Origin: Jiangella endophytica
GTDB lineage: Bacteria; Actinomycetota; Actinomycetes; Jiangellales; Jiangellaceae
Assembly (NCBI RefSeq): GCF_003427025.1
Contig: NZ_QVAI01000001.1
Coordinates: forward strand, 921,358 to 985,357
Direction: 5' to 3'
DNA: 64,000 nucleotides
Shown: in pieces, positions 33,843 to 41,377 of the stretch
Layout of the letters: each line of letters opens with the position of its first letter
Numbering within the stretch: position 1 is the stretch's first letter
Notes under the pieces: model-generated
What the model was told of the DNA's origin: nothing
Databases searched by the model: none
What the model saw: only the letters and a program-made list of their open reading frames with translations
Position numbers and translations under genes: made by a program

Positions 33843-33926
33843 GTGTCCGCCGTGCAGACGGACGCGTCAAGTCGCATCTGCGACCTGCATCCTGATCTCT
33901 CTCTCGCCCGCGGGGTTCGGCCATGA
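33843..33926 (+). CDS. probable leader peptide (27 codons) coupled to the CNNM gene
   Basis: GTG at 33843 follows GGAAGGAG and opens a 27-residue frame that includes ASSRICDLHPDLSLARG. It ends at TGA 33924-33926, which overlaps the ATG of the CNNM gene (ATGA). The CNNM gene itself has no separate ribosome-binding site, so translation would depend on this leader. A small hairpin GTCGCA/TGCGAC (33871-33884) lies within it. A regulatory role, for example in response to an ion or translation state, is inference. Confidence 0.5.
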   Translation: MSAVQTDASSRICDLHPDLSLARGVRP

Positions 33927-35272
33927 GCGCCGCGCTGGCGATCGTCGCGGTCTTCGTCCTGACCTTCGGGACCGCCTATTTCGTCGCCCAGGAGTTCGCC
34001 TACGTCTCGGCCGACCGGGTCGAGCTCGCCCGCCAGGCAGACGCCGGCGACAAGCGAGCCGCCTCGGCGATCCGCGTCATGGAGCGCCTGTCCTTCATGC
34101 TGTCGGCCGCCCAGGTCGGCATCACCGTCACCGGACTCATCGTCGGTCTCATCGCCGAGCCGGCGTTCGCGCAGGTCGTCCGCCCGCTGCTGGAGTCCGT
34201 CGGGCTCCCTGAGAGCGCCGTCCCGGGCGTCTCGGTCGCGGTCGGCTTCGCCGTCGCGACGATCATCCAGATGGTGCTGGGCGAGCTGTTCCCGAAGAAC
34301 CTCGCGCTGGCCACCCCCGAGAGCCTGGCCAAGCTGCTGGCGTCGTCGACCCACCTCTACCTGGCCGTCAGCGGCCCGGTGGTGCGGCTGTTCGACAACT
34401 CCGCCGCCTGGTTGCTGCGCAAGGTCGGCATCGAGCCGGTCGAGGAGCTGCACCACGGCGCCACGCTGGAGGAGCTGGGCCACGTCATCGGCGAGTCCGA
34501 GGCGGGCGGCTCGCTGTCGTCGCAGCTCTCGGGCATCCTCGGCCGCGCGCTGTACTTCTCCGAGCACACCGCCGGCGAGGCCATGGTGCCGCGGCCGGAC
34601 GTGCGCGGCGTGCGCGGCGACGACACCGCGGCCGCCGTCATCGAGCTGGTCGCCACCCACGGCCATTCCAACTACCCGGTCCGGGGCGAGGAGACCGACG
34701 AGGTCGTCGGCGTCGTCGGCGTGCGCGAGCTGATGTACGTCGCGCCCGGTGACGTCGGCACCACGCTGGTCCGCGACATCGCCCGCCGGCCGCTGGTGGT
34801 GCCCGACAGCCTGCCGCTGCCGGCGCTGGTCGAGCAGATGCAGGACGCCGGCGACGAGTTCGCCTGCGTCGTCGACGAGTACGGCGGCCTGGCCGGCATC
34901 GTCACACTCGAGGACGTCTCCGAGGAGCTGTTCGGCGACATCACCGACGAGACCGACCAGCAGGCCGTGCCGGTGACGCAGGACGGCGACTGGTGGCAGC
35001 TCGACGCCGGCCTGCGGGTCGACGAGGCCGCCTCGCGCACCGGCCTGCCCCTACACGAGTCCGACGACTACGACACCGTCGCCGGCCTCATCGTCGCCGA
35101 GCTGGGCCGGTTCGCCGAGCCCGCCGACCGCCTGGTCGTCGGCGCCGAGAACGACGGCCGCGACCGCGTCGAGATCGAGGTCGTGACGGTCGCGCGGCAC
35201 GTGCCGGAGCTGGTGCGGCTGCGCCGCCTCGGCCTCGTGCCCACCGACGGGAACGCGGAGGCGGCCCAGTGA
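33923..35272 (+). CDS. CNNM/CorC-family membrane protein with CBS pair
   Basis: A 449-residue protein. The DUF21/CNNM membrane domain (about 1-195) contains the typical LMERLSFMLSAAQVGIT-type and GELFPKNLALATP motifs. Two CBS domains follow (about 215-335, with VPRPDVRGV and VVDEYGGLAGIVTLEDV), then a CorC_HlyC transporter-associated domain at the C-terminus. Family members take part in Mg2+/cobalt export or homeostasis; the older label hemolysin is misleading. It forms a tandem with a shorter paralogue, overlapping it by 4 nt. Confidence 0.9.
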   Translation: MSAALAIVAVFVLTFGTAYFVAQEFAYVSADRVELARQADAGDKRAASAIRVMERLSFMLSAAQVGITVTGLIVGLIAEPAFAQVVRPLLESVGLPESAVPGVSVAVGFAVATIIQMVLGELFPKNLALATPESLAKLLASSTHLYLAVSGPVVRLFDNSAAWLLRKVGIEPVEELHHGATLEELGHVIGESEAGGSLSSQLSGILGRALYFSEHTAGEAMVPRPDVRGVRGDDTAAAVIELVATHGHSNYPVRGEETDEVVGVVGVRELMYVAPGDVGTTLVRDIARRPLVVPDSLPLPALVEQMQDAGDEFACVVDEYGGLAGIVTLEDVSEELFGDITDETDQQAVPVTQDGDWWQLDAGLRVDEAASRTGLPLHESDDYDTVAGLIVAELGRFAEPADRLVVGAENDGRDRVEIEVVTVARHVPELVRLRRLGLVPTDGNAEAAQ

Positions 35273-36285
35273 GCCCGGTCACCGCGATCCTCGTCACCGT
35301 CGGCCTGCTGATCGCCAGCGCGTTCTTCGTCGCCGCCGAATTCGCCCTCGTCGGCGCCCGGCGGCACCGCATCGAGCGAGCGGTCGTGGCCGGCAAACGC
35401 GGCGCGAAGGCGGCGCTGTCCGGCATCCGCGAGCTGTCGCTCATGCTGGCCGGCGCGCAGCTCGGCATCACCATGGTCGTGGTCGGCCTGGGCATGGTGG
35501 CCGAGCCGGCCTTCCACCACCTCCTCGAAGGGCCGCTGCACGCCCTCGGCATGCCCGACGGCACCGCCGACATCGTCGCGTTGATCATCGCGCTGACCGG
35601 GGTGACGTTCCTGCACGTCGTCGTCGGCGAGATGGCGCCGAAGTCGTGGGCCATCGCGCATCCGGAGCAGTCGGCGATGATCCTGGCGCCGGCCTTCCGC
35701 GCTTACGCGTTCCTGGTCCGCTGGCTGCTGGTGCTGCTCAACGGCGTCACCAACGTGCTGTTGCGGTTGGTCCGGGTGACGCCGAGGGACGAGATCGTCA
35801 CGATCCGCAACCGCGAGCAGCTGCACCAGCTGGTCCGCGAGTCGAACCGGCTCGGCCTGATCGGCGCCGACGACTACGGCCTGCTCACCCGCGCGCTGGT
35901 CGCGCCGGAGCAGCAGGTGCGCACGATCATGGTGCCGGCCGAGCGCATCGTGTCGGTTCCGGCCGGCGCGGGCCCGCAGGACGTCATCGAGGCCGGCCGG
36001 AACAGTGAGCGCACCCGGCTCGTGGTCCGCGACGACGCCGGTTCGCCGGTGGGTGCCGTGCACGTGCGGGGCGCGCTGAGCGCACGGGCGGCCGGCACGC
36101 CGTGGACGGCAGGCGTCGCCGCGCTGCCGGTCGCGCGCATCCCCGACGGCGCCGACCTCGCCCAGGCCGCCGACGTGCTGCGCGACGCCCGCTCGCAACT
36201 GGGCATCGTCGTCGACGCCGACGGCACCGAGGTGGGCCTGGTGGCCATGGACGACGTCGTGACGGCGGTGCTGGTGAATCGATGA
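35269..36285 (+). CDS. CNNM-family membrane protein, short paralogue
   Basis: A 338-residue paralogue of the preceding gene. It has the DUF21 domain with AAEFALVGARRHRIE and VVVGEMAPKSWAIAHP and a CBS region, but no C-terminal CorC_HlyC domain. Tandem long/short CNNM pairs are common in actinobacteria and probably form heteromers. GTG 35269 overlaps the previous stop; its own stop overlaps the next ATG. Confidence 0.9.
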   Translation: MSPVTAILVTVGLLIASAFFVAAEFALVGARRHRIERAVVAGKRGAKAALSGIRELSLMLAGAQLGITMVVVGLGMVAEPAFHHLLEGPLHALGMPDGTADIVALIIALTGVTFLHVVVGEMAPKSWAIAHPEQSAMILAPAFRAYAFLVRWLLVLLNGVTNVLLRLVRVTPRDEIVTIRNREQLHQLVRESNRLGLIGADDYGLLTRALVAPEQQVRTIMVPAERIVSVPAGAGPQDVIEAGRNSERTRLVVRDDAGSPVGAVHVRGALSARAAGTPWTAGVAALPVARIPDGADLAQAADVLRDARSQLGIVVDADGTEVGLVAMDDVVTAVLVNR

Positions 36286-37085
36286 CGGCTGCGTGGGTCG
36301 CGTTCCTGACCGACTACGGGCTGGCCGACGGCTACGTCGCCGCCTGCCACGGCGTGATCGCCCGCATCACGCCGACGGCCCGGGTCATCGACGTGACCCA
36401 CGAGGTGCCGGCCCAGGACGTGCGGCACGGCGCCGTCGTCCTGGCCGACACCCTGCCGTACCTGCCGCCGTCGGTCGTGCTGGCCGTCGTCGACCCCGAG
36501 GTGGGCACGCCGCGCCGAGCGGTCGCCGTCGTCGCCGGTGAGCACGTGCTGGTCGGGCCGGACAACGGGCTGCTGCCCTGGGCGGCGGCCGCGGCCGGCG
36601 GCATCGGCCGCGCGGTGGAACTGACCGCGGCGGAGTACCGGCTGAACACCGGCGCGACGACGTTCGACGGGCGCGACGTGTTCGCGCCCGCCGCGGCGCA
36701 CCTGGCCGCCGGGATCGACGTGGCGGCGCTGGGTCCGGACGTCGACGTCGCGACGCTGGTGCGGCTGCCGGACCCGTGGCTGCGGGTCGGCCCGGAGACC
36801 GTCGAGGCCGAGGTGCATGTCGTCGACCGGTTCGGCAACGTCGCGCTGTGCGCCGGCGCGGCCGAGCTGACGGCGGCCGCGCTGGACGGGCACGCGCGGC
36901 TGCGGGTCACCGTCGGCGAGCGGTCGTCGTACCTGCCGCTGGCGGCGTCGTACGCGGCCGTGCCGGAGGGCGACCCGGTGCTGCTGGTCGACTCCGCGGG
37001 CCGGCTCGCGCTGGCGATCAACCGGGGCAGCGCGACCGATGAGCTGCGCCTGCGGCCCGGTGACCGCGTGACGATCAGCTCGTAG
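36282..37085 (+). CDS. SAM hydroxide adenosyltransferase (SAM hydrolase, DUF62 family)
   Basis: A 267-residue protein. The N-terminus VAFLTDYGLADGYVAACHG, then VIDVTHEVPAQDVRHGA and VDPEVGTPRRA, and the C-terminal domain with VVDRFGNVAL, define the family. It splits S-adenosylmethionine into adenosine and methionine using water. Coupling by ATGA to the CNNM pair suggests a shared promoter and perhaps a link between ion homeostasis and SAM. Its 3' end overlaps the convergent membrane gene by 11 bp. Confidence 0.9.
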   Translation: MTAAWVAFLTDYGLADGYVAACHGVIARITPTARVIDVTHEVPAQDVRHGAVVLADTLPYLPPSVVLAVVDPEVGTPRRAVAVVAGEHVLVGPDNGLLPWAAAAAGGIGRAVELTAAEYRLNTGATTFDGRDVFAPAAAHLAAGIDVAALGPDVDVATLVRLPDPWLRVGPETVEAEVHVVDRFGNVALCAGAAELTAAALDGHARLRVTVGERSSYLPLAASYAAVPEGDPVLLVDSAGRLALAINRGSATDELRLRPGDRVTISS

Positions 37086-37389
37086 CGTTCCACGGCCGGC
37101 GCCGGCCCCACACGTCCGCCCGCCACGTGCGCGCGTGGATCAGCCCGACGGCGAGCACGCCCAGGGCCGCGGCCGTCCACCCCGGCCACGGATGGGCCGC
37201 GACGTCGGCGAAGTGCCAGGCCAACGCCCCGACGACGAGCAGGATCCAGCCGCTGACGACGTTGACCGCGGCGCCGTCGCCGAACGGGCCCGGGTTGACG
37301 GCGCGCCCCGTGCTGCCCTCGACGTAATAGGGCAGCCCGTTGCCGATGAAGAAGCCCGCGACGAACGCGAGCAGGACGGTGAGGATCAA
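37075..37389 (-). CDS. small membrane protein co-transcribed with a TetR regulator
   Basis: A 104-residue protein with three hydrophobic segments (LTVLLAFVAGFFIGNGLPYY, VVSGWILLVVGALAW, GWTAAALGVLAVGLIHA) and a basic tail. It resembles small conserved actinobacterial membrane proteins of unknown role. Its ATG overlaps the TetR stop (ATGA), so it is the second gene of that operon. Confidence 0.75.
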   Translation of the reverse strand: MILTVLLAFVAGFFIGNGLPYYVEGSTGRAVNPGPFGDGAAVNVVSGWILLVVGALAWHFADVAAHPWPGWTAAALGVLAVGLIHARTWRADVWGRRRPWNATS

Positions 37390-38201
37390 GGCGTCACTCC
37401 TTGGACGAGGGGCAGGATGACGGCGTCGGCCAGCCGGTCGAGGAACGCGTCGTCGAGCGGCTCACCGGTGACGAACAGCCGGGAGAACAGCAGCGCCGAG
37501 GCGACCTCGGCGACCAGCTCGTGGTCGGGGTCGGCGGCGATCTCGCCCCGGGCGGCCGCGCGTCGCAGCGCCGGTGCGAACGCGTCGCGCTTCACCCCGA
37601 TCAGCCGGCCCCGGACCGCCGCCGCCAGCGCGGCGTCATCGCGCATGGCCGTCAGCAGGCCGAGGACCAACGCGGCGCTCTCGCCGGTGAGGCGGTCGCG
37701 CATCGAGCGCAGCAGCCCGAGCAGGTCGCCGCGGAGCGTGCCGGTCCCGGTGCGGGTGTCCGGGCCCGTGCCCGTGTCCGGCCCGGTGCTGGTCCCCGTG
37801 TCCGGCCCTGTGCCGGTGCCCGGCCTCGCGCCCGGCCCGGCGCCGGGGTCGGGCCCCGTGCGGGTGTCCGAGCCCGTGCGGCTGCGGGCGTCCGTGCTGC
37901 TGTCGTCGCGGTCGCTGTCGGTGCCCGCCCTGAGGGTGGGAAGCCCTCCCAGCCGGGCGGGGATCGTACCGGGGCGGCAGGAGTCGAGCTCGGGGTGGCC
38001 GGCTACGCCGGTGTGCCGCTCGATCGCGGCGATCACCAGCTCCGCCTTGCCGGACCAGCGCCGGTAGATGGTCGCCTTGGACGCCTTGGCCCGCGCGGCG
38101 ACGGCGTCCATGGTCAGCGACCCGTAGCCGATCTCGGCCAGCAGCTCCAGCGTCGCCCGCAGGACGGCGTCCTCGCGGTGCTCGCCTCGGGTGGGGACCA
38201 C
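37386..38201 (-). CDS. TetR-family regulator with a large low-complexity insertion
   Basis: An N-terminal HTH (LTMDAVAARAKASKATIYRRW) and a TetR_C_11-like ligand domain (LRGDLLGLLRSMRDRL onward) are clear. Between them lies an insertion of about 80 residues, mostly Gly/Thr/Pro/Asp in TGPDTGTGPDTRTG-type repeats. The TetR at 40714 has only a few residues at the same place (PDTGSLRGDLLALLR). GTG 38201 is preferred because GGAG lies 6 nt upstream; GTG 38207 abuts the GGAG. A perfect dyad upstream is the probable operator. Confidence 0.85.
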   Translation of the reverse strand: MVPTRGEHREDAVLRATLELLAEIGYGSLTMDAVAARAKASKATIYRRWSGKAELVIAAIERHTGVAGHPELDSCRPGTIPARLGGLPTLRAGTDSDRDDSSTDARSRTGSDTRTGPDPGAGPGARPGTGTGPDTGTSTGPDTGTGPDTRTGTGTLRGDLLGLLRSMRDRLTGESAALVLGLLTAMRDDAALAAAVRGRLIGVKRDAFAPALRRAAARGEIAADPDHELVAEVASALLFSRLFVTGEPLDDAFLDRLADAVILPLVQGVTP

Positions 38202-38217
38202 CGACACCTCCGGGTGA

Positions 38218-38232
38218 ACGAAACGGTTTCGT
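38218..38232. promoter_or_regulatory. TetR operator between the tetR and yciI-like genes
   Basis: ACGAAAC-G-GTTTCGT is a perfect 7+1+7 dyad, 17 bp upstream of the tetR start and 90 bp before the divergent YciI-like gene. It is a classic TetR operator layout, controlling both directions. Confidence 0.6.
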
Positions 38233-38321
38233 ACACTTTAGATGCGCGCCGCGCCCGATGTCGAATCAGGGGCGGCGGCTCCGACGTCACCGGTGAGAGC
38301 ATCCCGAGCGAGGAGCTGCCG

Positions 38322-38648
38322 ATGAAGTACCTGATCCTCATCTACCGTGACCCGCCCACGGCCGGCCCCGGCCACGCGGCGCACGCCGCGTTGACCCGCG
38401 AGCTGGCCGGCGGCGGCGAGTTGATCCTCGCCGAGACGCTGGCCGATTCGTCACAGACCAGACGGGTGCACGCCGGCACGGTGATCGACGGGCCGCTGCC
38501 GGACGGGGGCGCGCAGCCGGCCGCGTTCTACCTGGTCGAGTGCGAGTCGCTGGACTGCGCGGTCGAGCACGCCGCCCAGGCGCCCGAGGCCGCGGCCGGC
38601 CGGGTCGAGGTGCGCCCGGTCCTGTGCCGCGGCGGCCTGGAGATGTGA
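38322..38648 (+). CDS. YciI/DGPF-like protein
   Basis: A 108-residue protein starting MKYLILIYRDPP, with GELILAETLADSSQ and VIDGPLPDG in the middle, close to the DGPF motif of YCII-related proteins. The ferredoxin-like fold is associated with ECF sigma factors or small stand-alone enzymes; the reaction is unknown. A good ribosome-binding site (GAGGAG) precedes the ATG. It is divergent from a TetR gene. Confidence 0.8.
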   Translation: MKYLILIYRDPPTAGPGHAAHAALTRELAGGGELILAETLADSSQTRRVHAGTVIDGPLPDGGAQPAAFYLVECESLDCAVEHAAQAPEAAAGRVEVRPVLCRGGLEM

Positions 38649-38664
38649 CCCGGGAGACCCACCC

Positions 38665-39654
38665 TCAGGCCAGCTCGATCACCCGCTTGCCGCGGGCGTG
38701 CCCGGTCTCGACGGCGCGGTGCGCGGCGGCGATCTGGTCCAGCGGGTAGCGCCGGTCGACGACGGGGCGCAGTGCGCCGTCGTCGACGTGGCGGGCGAGC
38801 ATGGCGAGGTCGGCGCTGCGCGGCTTGACCTGGACGACGCGGACGCGCGGGCCGGGCAGCAGCGTGCTCGCGAGGGCGAACGGGACGGCCCGGGTGGCGG
38901 TGGTCGCCATCCGGCCGCCGCGGTCCAGCAGCCGCCGGTAGTCGCGGACGTGCGCGCCGTGCAGGTCGGCGACGGCATCGAAGGCGCCCTCCGCCGGCAG
39001 GCGGTCGTCGCGGGCCGGGAGGTCCGACGTCGGTCCCGGGCGAAACAGCGCGGTGTGGTCCAGCACGTCGGCCGCGCCGAGGTCGCGGCAGAGGTCCGCG
39101 TTGGCCGGTCCGGCCACCGCCGTGACGGTCGCGCCGAGCGCCACCGCCAGCTGCACCGCGGCCGAGCCGACCCCGCCCGACGCGCCGACGATCAGCACTC
39201 GGTCGCCGGGCCCGACCCGCAGGGCGTCGCGCAGCACCTGCAGCGCCGTCAGGCCCGCCGTCGGCAGCGCGGCGGCGTCGGCCAGATCGGCGCCCGCGGG
39301 CGCCGGGGTGCAACGGCCGGCCGGCATGACCGCGTACTCCGCGATCGTGCCGAGCCGCTTCGGCAGCCCGCCGCGATAGGCCCAGACGCGATCGCCCACG
39401 GCGAGATCGTCGACGCGGTCGCCGATGGCCGCCACCTCGCCGGCGAGGTCGAGCCCGGTGCCACGGGGCAGCCGGGCGCCGACCCGCAGCCGGCCTGACC
39501 GGAACAGCGCATCGCTGGGGTTCACGCTGGCGCCGTGCACCCGGATCAGCACCTCCCGCGGGCCGGGCCGGGGCACGTCGACCGCGTCGACTCGCAGTAC
39601 GTCCGGGTCGCCGTAACGGTGGTGCCGGGCGGCCCGCATCGTGGCCGGGATCAT
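38665..39654 (-). CDS. zinc-independent MDR oxidoreductase (quinone oxidoreductase-like)
   Basis: A 329-residue medium-chain dehydrogenase/reductase. The GroES-like domain has GASVNPSDALFRSG and GTGLDLAGEVAAIG; the Rossmann domain carries VLIVGASGGVGSAAVQLA (GxGGxG-type NADPH loop). Zinc ligands are absent, as in quinone oxidoreductases. It is coupled by ATGA to the membrane protein gene upstream and probably shares TetR control. Substrate is unknown. Confidence 0.88.
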   Translation of the reverse strand: MIPATMRAARHHRYGDPDVLRVDAVDVPRPGPREVLIRVHGASVNPSDALFRSGRLRVGARLPRGTGLDLAGEVAAIGDRVDDLAVGDRVWAYRGGLPKRLGTIAEYAVMPAGRCTPAPAGADLADAAALPTAGLTALQVLRDALRVGPGDRVLIVGASGGVGSAAVQLAVALGATVTAVAGPANADLCRDLGAADVLDHTALFRPGPTSDLPARDDRLPAEGAFDAVADLHGAHVRDYRRLLDRGGRMATTATRAVPFALASTLLPGPRVRVVQVKPRSADLAMLARHVDDGALRPVVDRRYPLDQIAAAHRAVETGHARGKRVIELA

Positions 39655-40622
39655 GCCGTCACCTCCGTGGCCGGGGCCGCTGCGGCCCGCCGCGCGCGCC
39701 CGACGCCCAGCACGAACAGAGCGACCCCGCCGGCCAGCCAGCCGGCGAGCACCAGCAGTGGCCCGGCCGCGCCCGCGCCGTCGAAGTAGGCGACCGAGCG
39801 CAGTAGGCTGCCCGCCGCGCCCGGCGGCAGCAGCTGGCCCAGTGCGCCCCAGCCGGCCGGCAGCAGCTCCGGCGCGCTGGCCAGCCCGGACAGCGGGTTG
39901 CCCAGCAGGATCAGCGCGATCGCGCCGACCGCGAGCCCGGCGTTGCCGAGCGCCGTCCGCAGCCCGAGGATCGTCCACGCCGTCGCGGAGATGCCCAGCG
40001 CCGCGGCGGCCGCCGTCGCCCAGTACGCGCCGTCGAAGGTGCCGAACCCGAACCGCAGCAGCGCGGTCAGCGCGAGCCCGGCGACGACGGCGAACGCGGC
40101 GGCGCCGGCGGCCTGCCGGGCCGGGCCGCGCACCGTCATGAGCAGCACGACCGCCGCGATCCAGCCGCCGAGCGCGAGCGGCAGCGCGCCCGCGGACAGC
40201 CCGGCGCCGGTGGGATCGTCGGCCGGGAACGGGCGGACGTCGGTGACGGTCCCGGCGCCCAGCTCCGCGCCGAGCGCTCGCAGCCGGGTCGCGACGGCCG
40301 AGCTCGCGGCGGTCGCGAGCAGCATCTCGTCCGGGCGGCCGGTGGAGTCGAGCAGGAACGCGCCGTAGACCTCGCGGTCGAGGATCAGGGCGCGGGCCTC
40401 GTCGGCGTCGGCGACGGTCGTGACGGCGTACCCGCCGGGCTCGCGGGCGTCCAGCTCGGCGGTGAGGTCGCCACCGCCGACGGCGATCGGCACGTCGTTC
40501 GCGCCGGAGTGCAGCGGCGGCAGCGCGAACGCCGACAGCAGCGCGAGCAGCAGCAGCGTCAGGCCCGCGACCACGGCGGCGAGCTGGCGCCAGGCGGGCG
40601 GCGACGGGGTCGGCTCGGACAT
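39651..40622 (-). CDS. membrane protein with extracytoplasmic domain (ABC-2/DUF3533-like)
   Basis: A 323-residue protein. TM1 is about 13-34, an extracytoplasmic region about 40-140 (with VPIAVGGGDLTAELD and DREVYGAFLLD), then five to six hydrophobic helices. This layout matches YhgE/Pip-like and ABC-2-type permeases that lack a fused ATPase. It probably exports or protects against a hydrophobic compound. It is divergent from the TetR gene, with two operator-like sites between. Confidence 0.75.
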   Translation of the reverse strand: MSEPTPSPPAWRQLAAVVAGLTLLLLALLSAFALPPLHSGANDVPIAVGGGDLTAELDAREPGGYAVTTVADADEARALILDREVYGAFLLDSTGRPDEMLLATAASSAVATRLRALGAELGAGTVTDVRPFPADDPTGAGLSAGALPLALGGWIAAVVLLMTVRGPARQAAGAAAFAVVAGLALTALLRFGFGTFDGAYWATAAAAALGISATAWTILGLRTALGNAGLAVGAIALILLGNPLSGLASAPELLPAGWGALGQLLPPGAAGSLLRSVAYFDGAGAAGPLLVLAGWLAGGVALFVLGVGRARRAAAAPATEVTA

Positions 40623-40632
40623 CTCGTCCTCC

Positions 40633-40702
40633 AGATAAGAAACTCTGCGTATCTAATTGAGAGGACTGTAGGCTACTCGAGATAAGAAACGCAACGTTCC
40701 TT
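40633..40702. promoter_or_regulatory. two TetR operator-like sites in the divergent promoter region
   Basis: AGATAAGAAAC occurs at 40633 and again at 40680. The first lies in an imperfect dyad ending GCGTATCT (40633-40654); the second reads AAGAAACG-CAA-CGTTCCTT (40684-40702). They flank the likely promoters of both the tetR gene and the divergent membrane protein gene. Confidence 0.55.
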
Positions 40703-40713
40703 GGGAGGGCCCG

Positions 40714-41286
40714 ATGGCGGAGACGCGCCGGCGCGGCGAGGCGCTCGAGGCGGCCATCGTCGACGCCGTCTGGGCCGAGCTGGCCGAGTCCGGGTACGCC
40801 GGGCTGACCGTCGGCGGCGTCGCCGAGCGGGCCCGGACCAGCAAGGCCGTCCTCTATCGGCGCTGGCCGGGCCGCGCGGCGCTGGTGCTGGCCGCGTTGA
40901 CGCAGCACGCGCCGTCCGCCGAGGACGTGCCCGACACCGGGAGCCTGCGCGGCGACCTGCTCGCGTTGCTGCGCACCATCACCACCGGCGTGTCGGCCCG
41001 TAGCATCGACGCGCTCTGGGGGCTGCTCACCGAGACCGCGCGCGACCCTCAGCTGGCCGCGCTGGTCCGCGAGCAACTGGCCGAGCTGCAGCGCACCGGC
41101 CCGGTCGTCGTCGTCTTCGAGCGCGCGGTGGCCCGTGGCGAGGTCGACGCCGCCCGCCTCACGCCGCGGCTGGTGCGGCTGCCGGCCGACCTGCTGCGCA
41201 GCGAGCTGCTGGTCTACGGCGAGATCACCGACGCCGCCATCGTCGAGATCGTCGACGACGTCGTGCTGCCGCTCGCCCGAGTGTGA
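40714..41286 (+). CDS. TetR-family regulator
   Basis: A 190-residue repressor. HTH: LTVGGVAERARTSKAVLYRRWPGR; C-terminal domain of the TetR_C_11 type (GDLLALLRTITTG, RLVRLPADLLRSELLVYGEI). GGGAGGG precedes the ATG. It should repress itself, the divergent membrane protein/oxidoreductase pair and perhaps the MMPL gene that follows 92 bp later. Normal length. Confidence 0.9.
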   Translation: MAETRRRGEALEAAIVDAVWAELAESGYAGLTVGGVAERARTSKAVLYRRWPGRAALVLAALTQHAPSAEDVPDTGSLRGDLLALLRTITTGVSARSIDALWGLLTETARDPQLAALVREQLAELQRTGPVVVVFERAVARGEVDAARLTPRLVRLPADLLRSELLVYGEITDAAIVEIVDDVVLPLARV

Positions 41287-41377
41287 GCCGCGTCGCGTTC
41301 CGGCCGGTCGTGTCACACCCGCCGGACGGCGCGGGTCTCGTGTGCGGACATCGAGACGCAGGCGAGACGGAGAGACG

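Noticed and set aside
33700..34212. 170-codon frame overlapping the start of the CNNM gene
   Set aside because: It runs out of frame into a clear CNNM domain and has no recognisable protein pattern.
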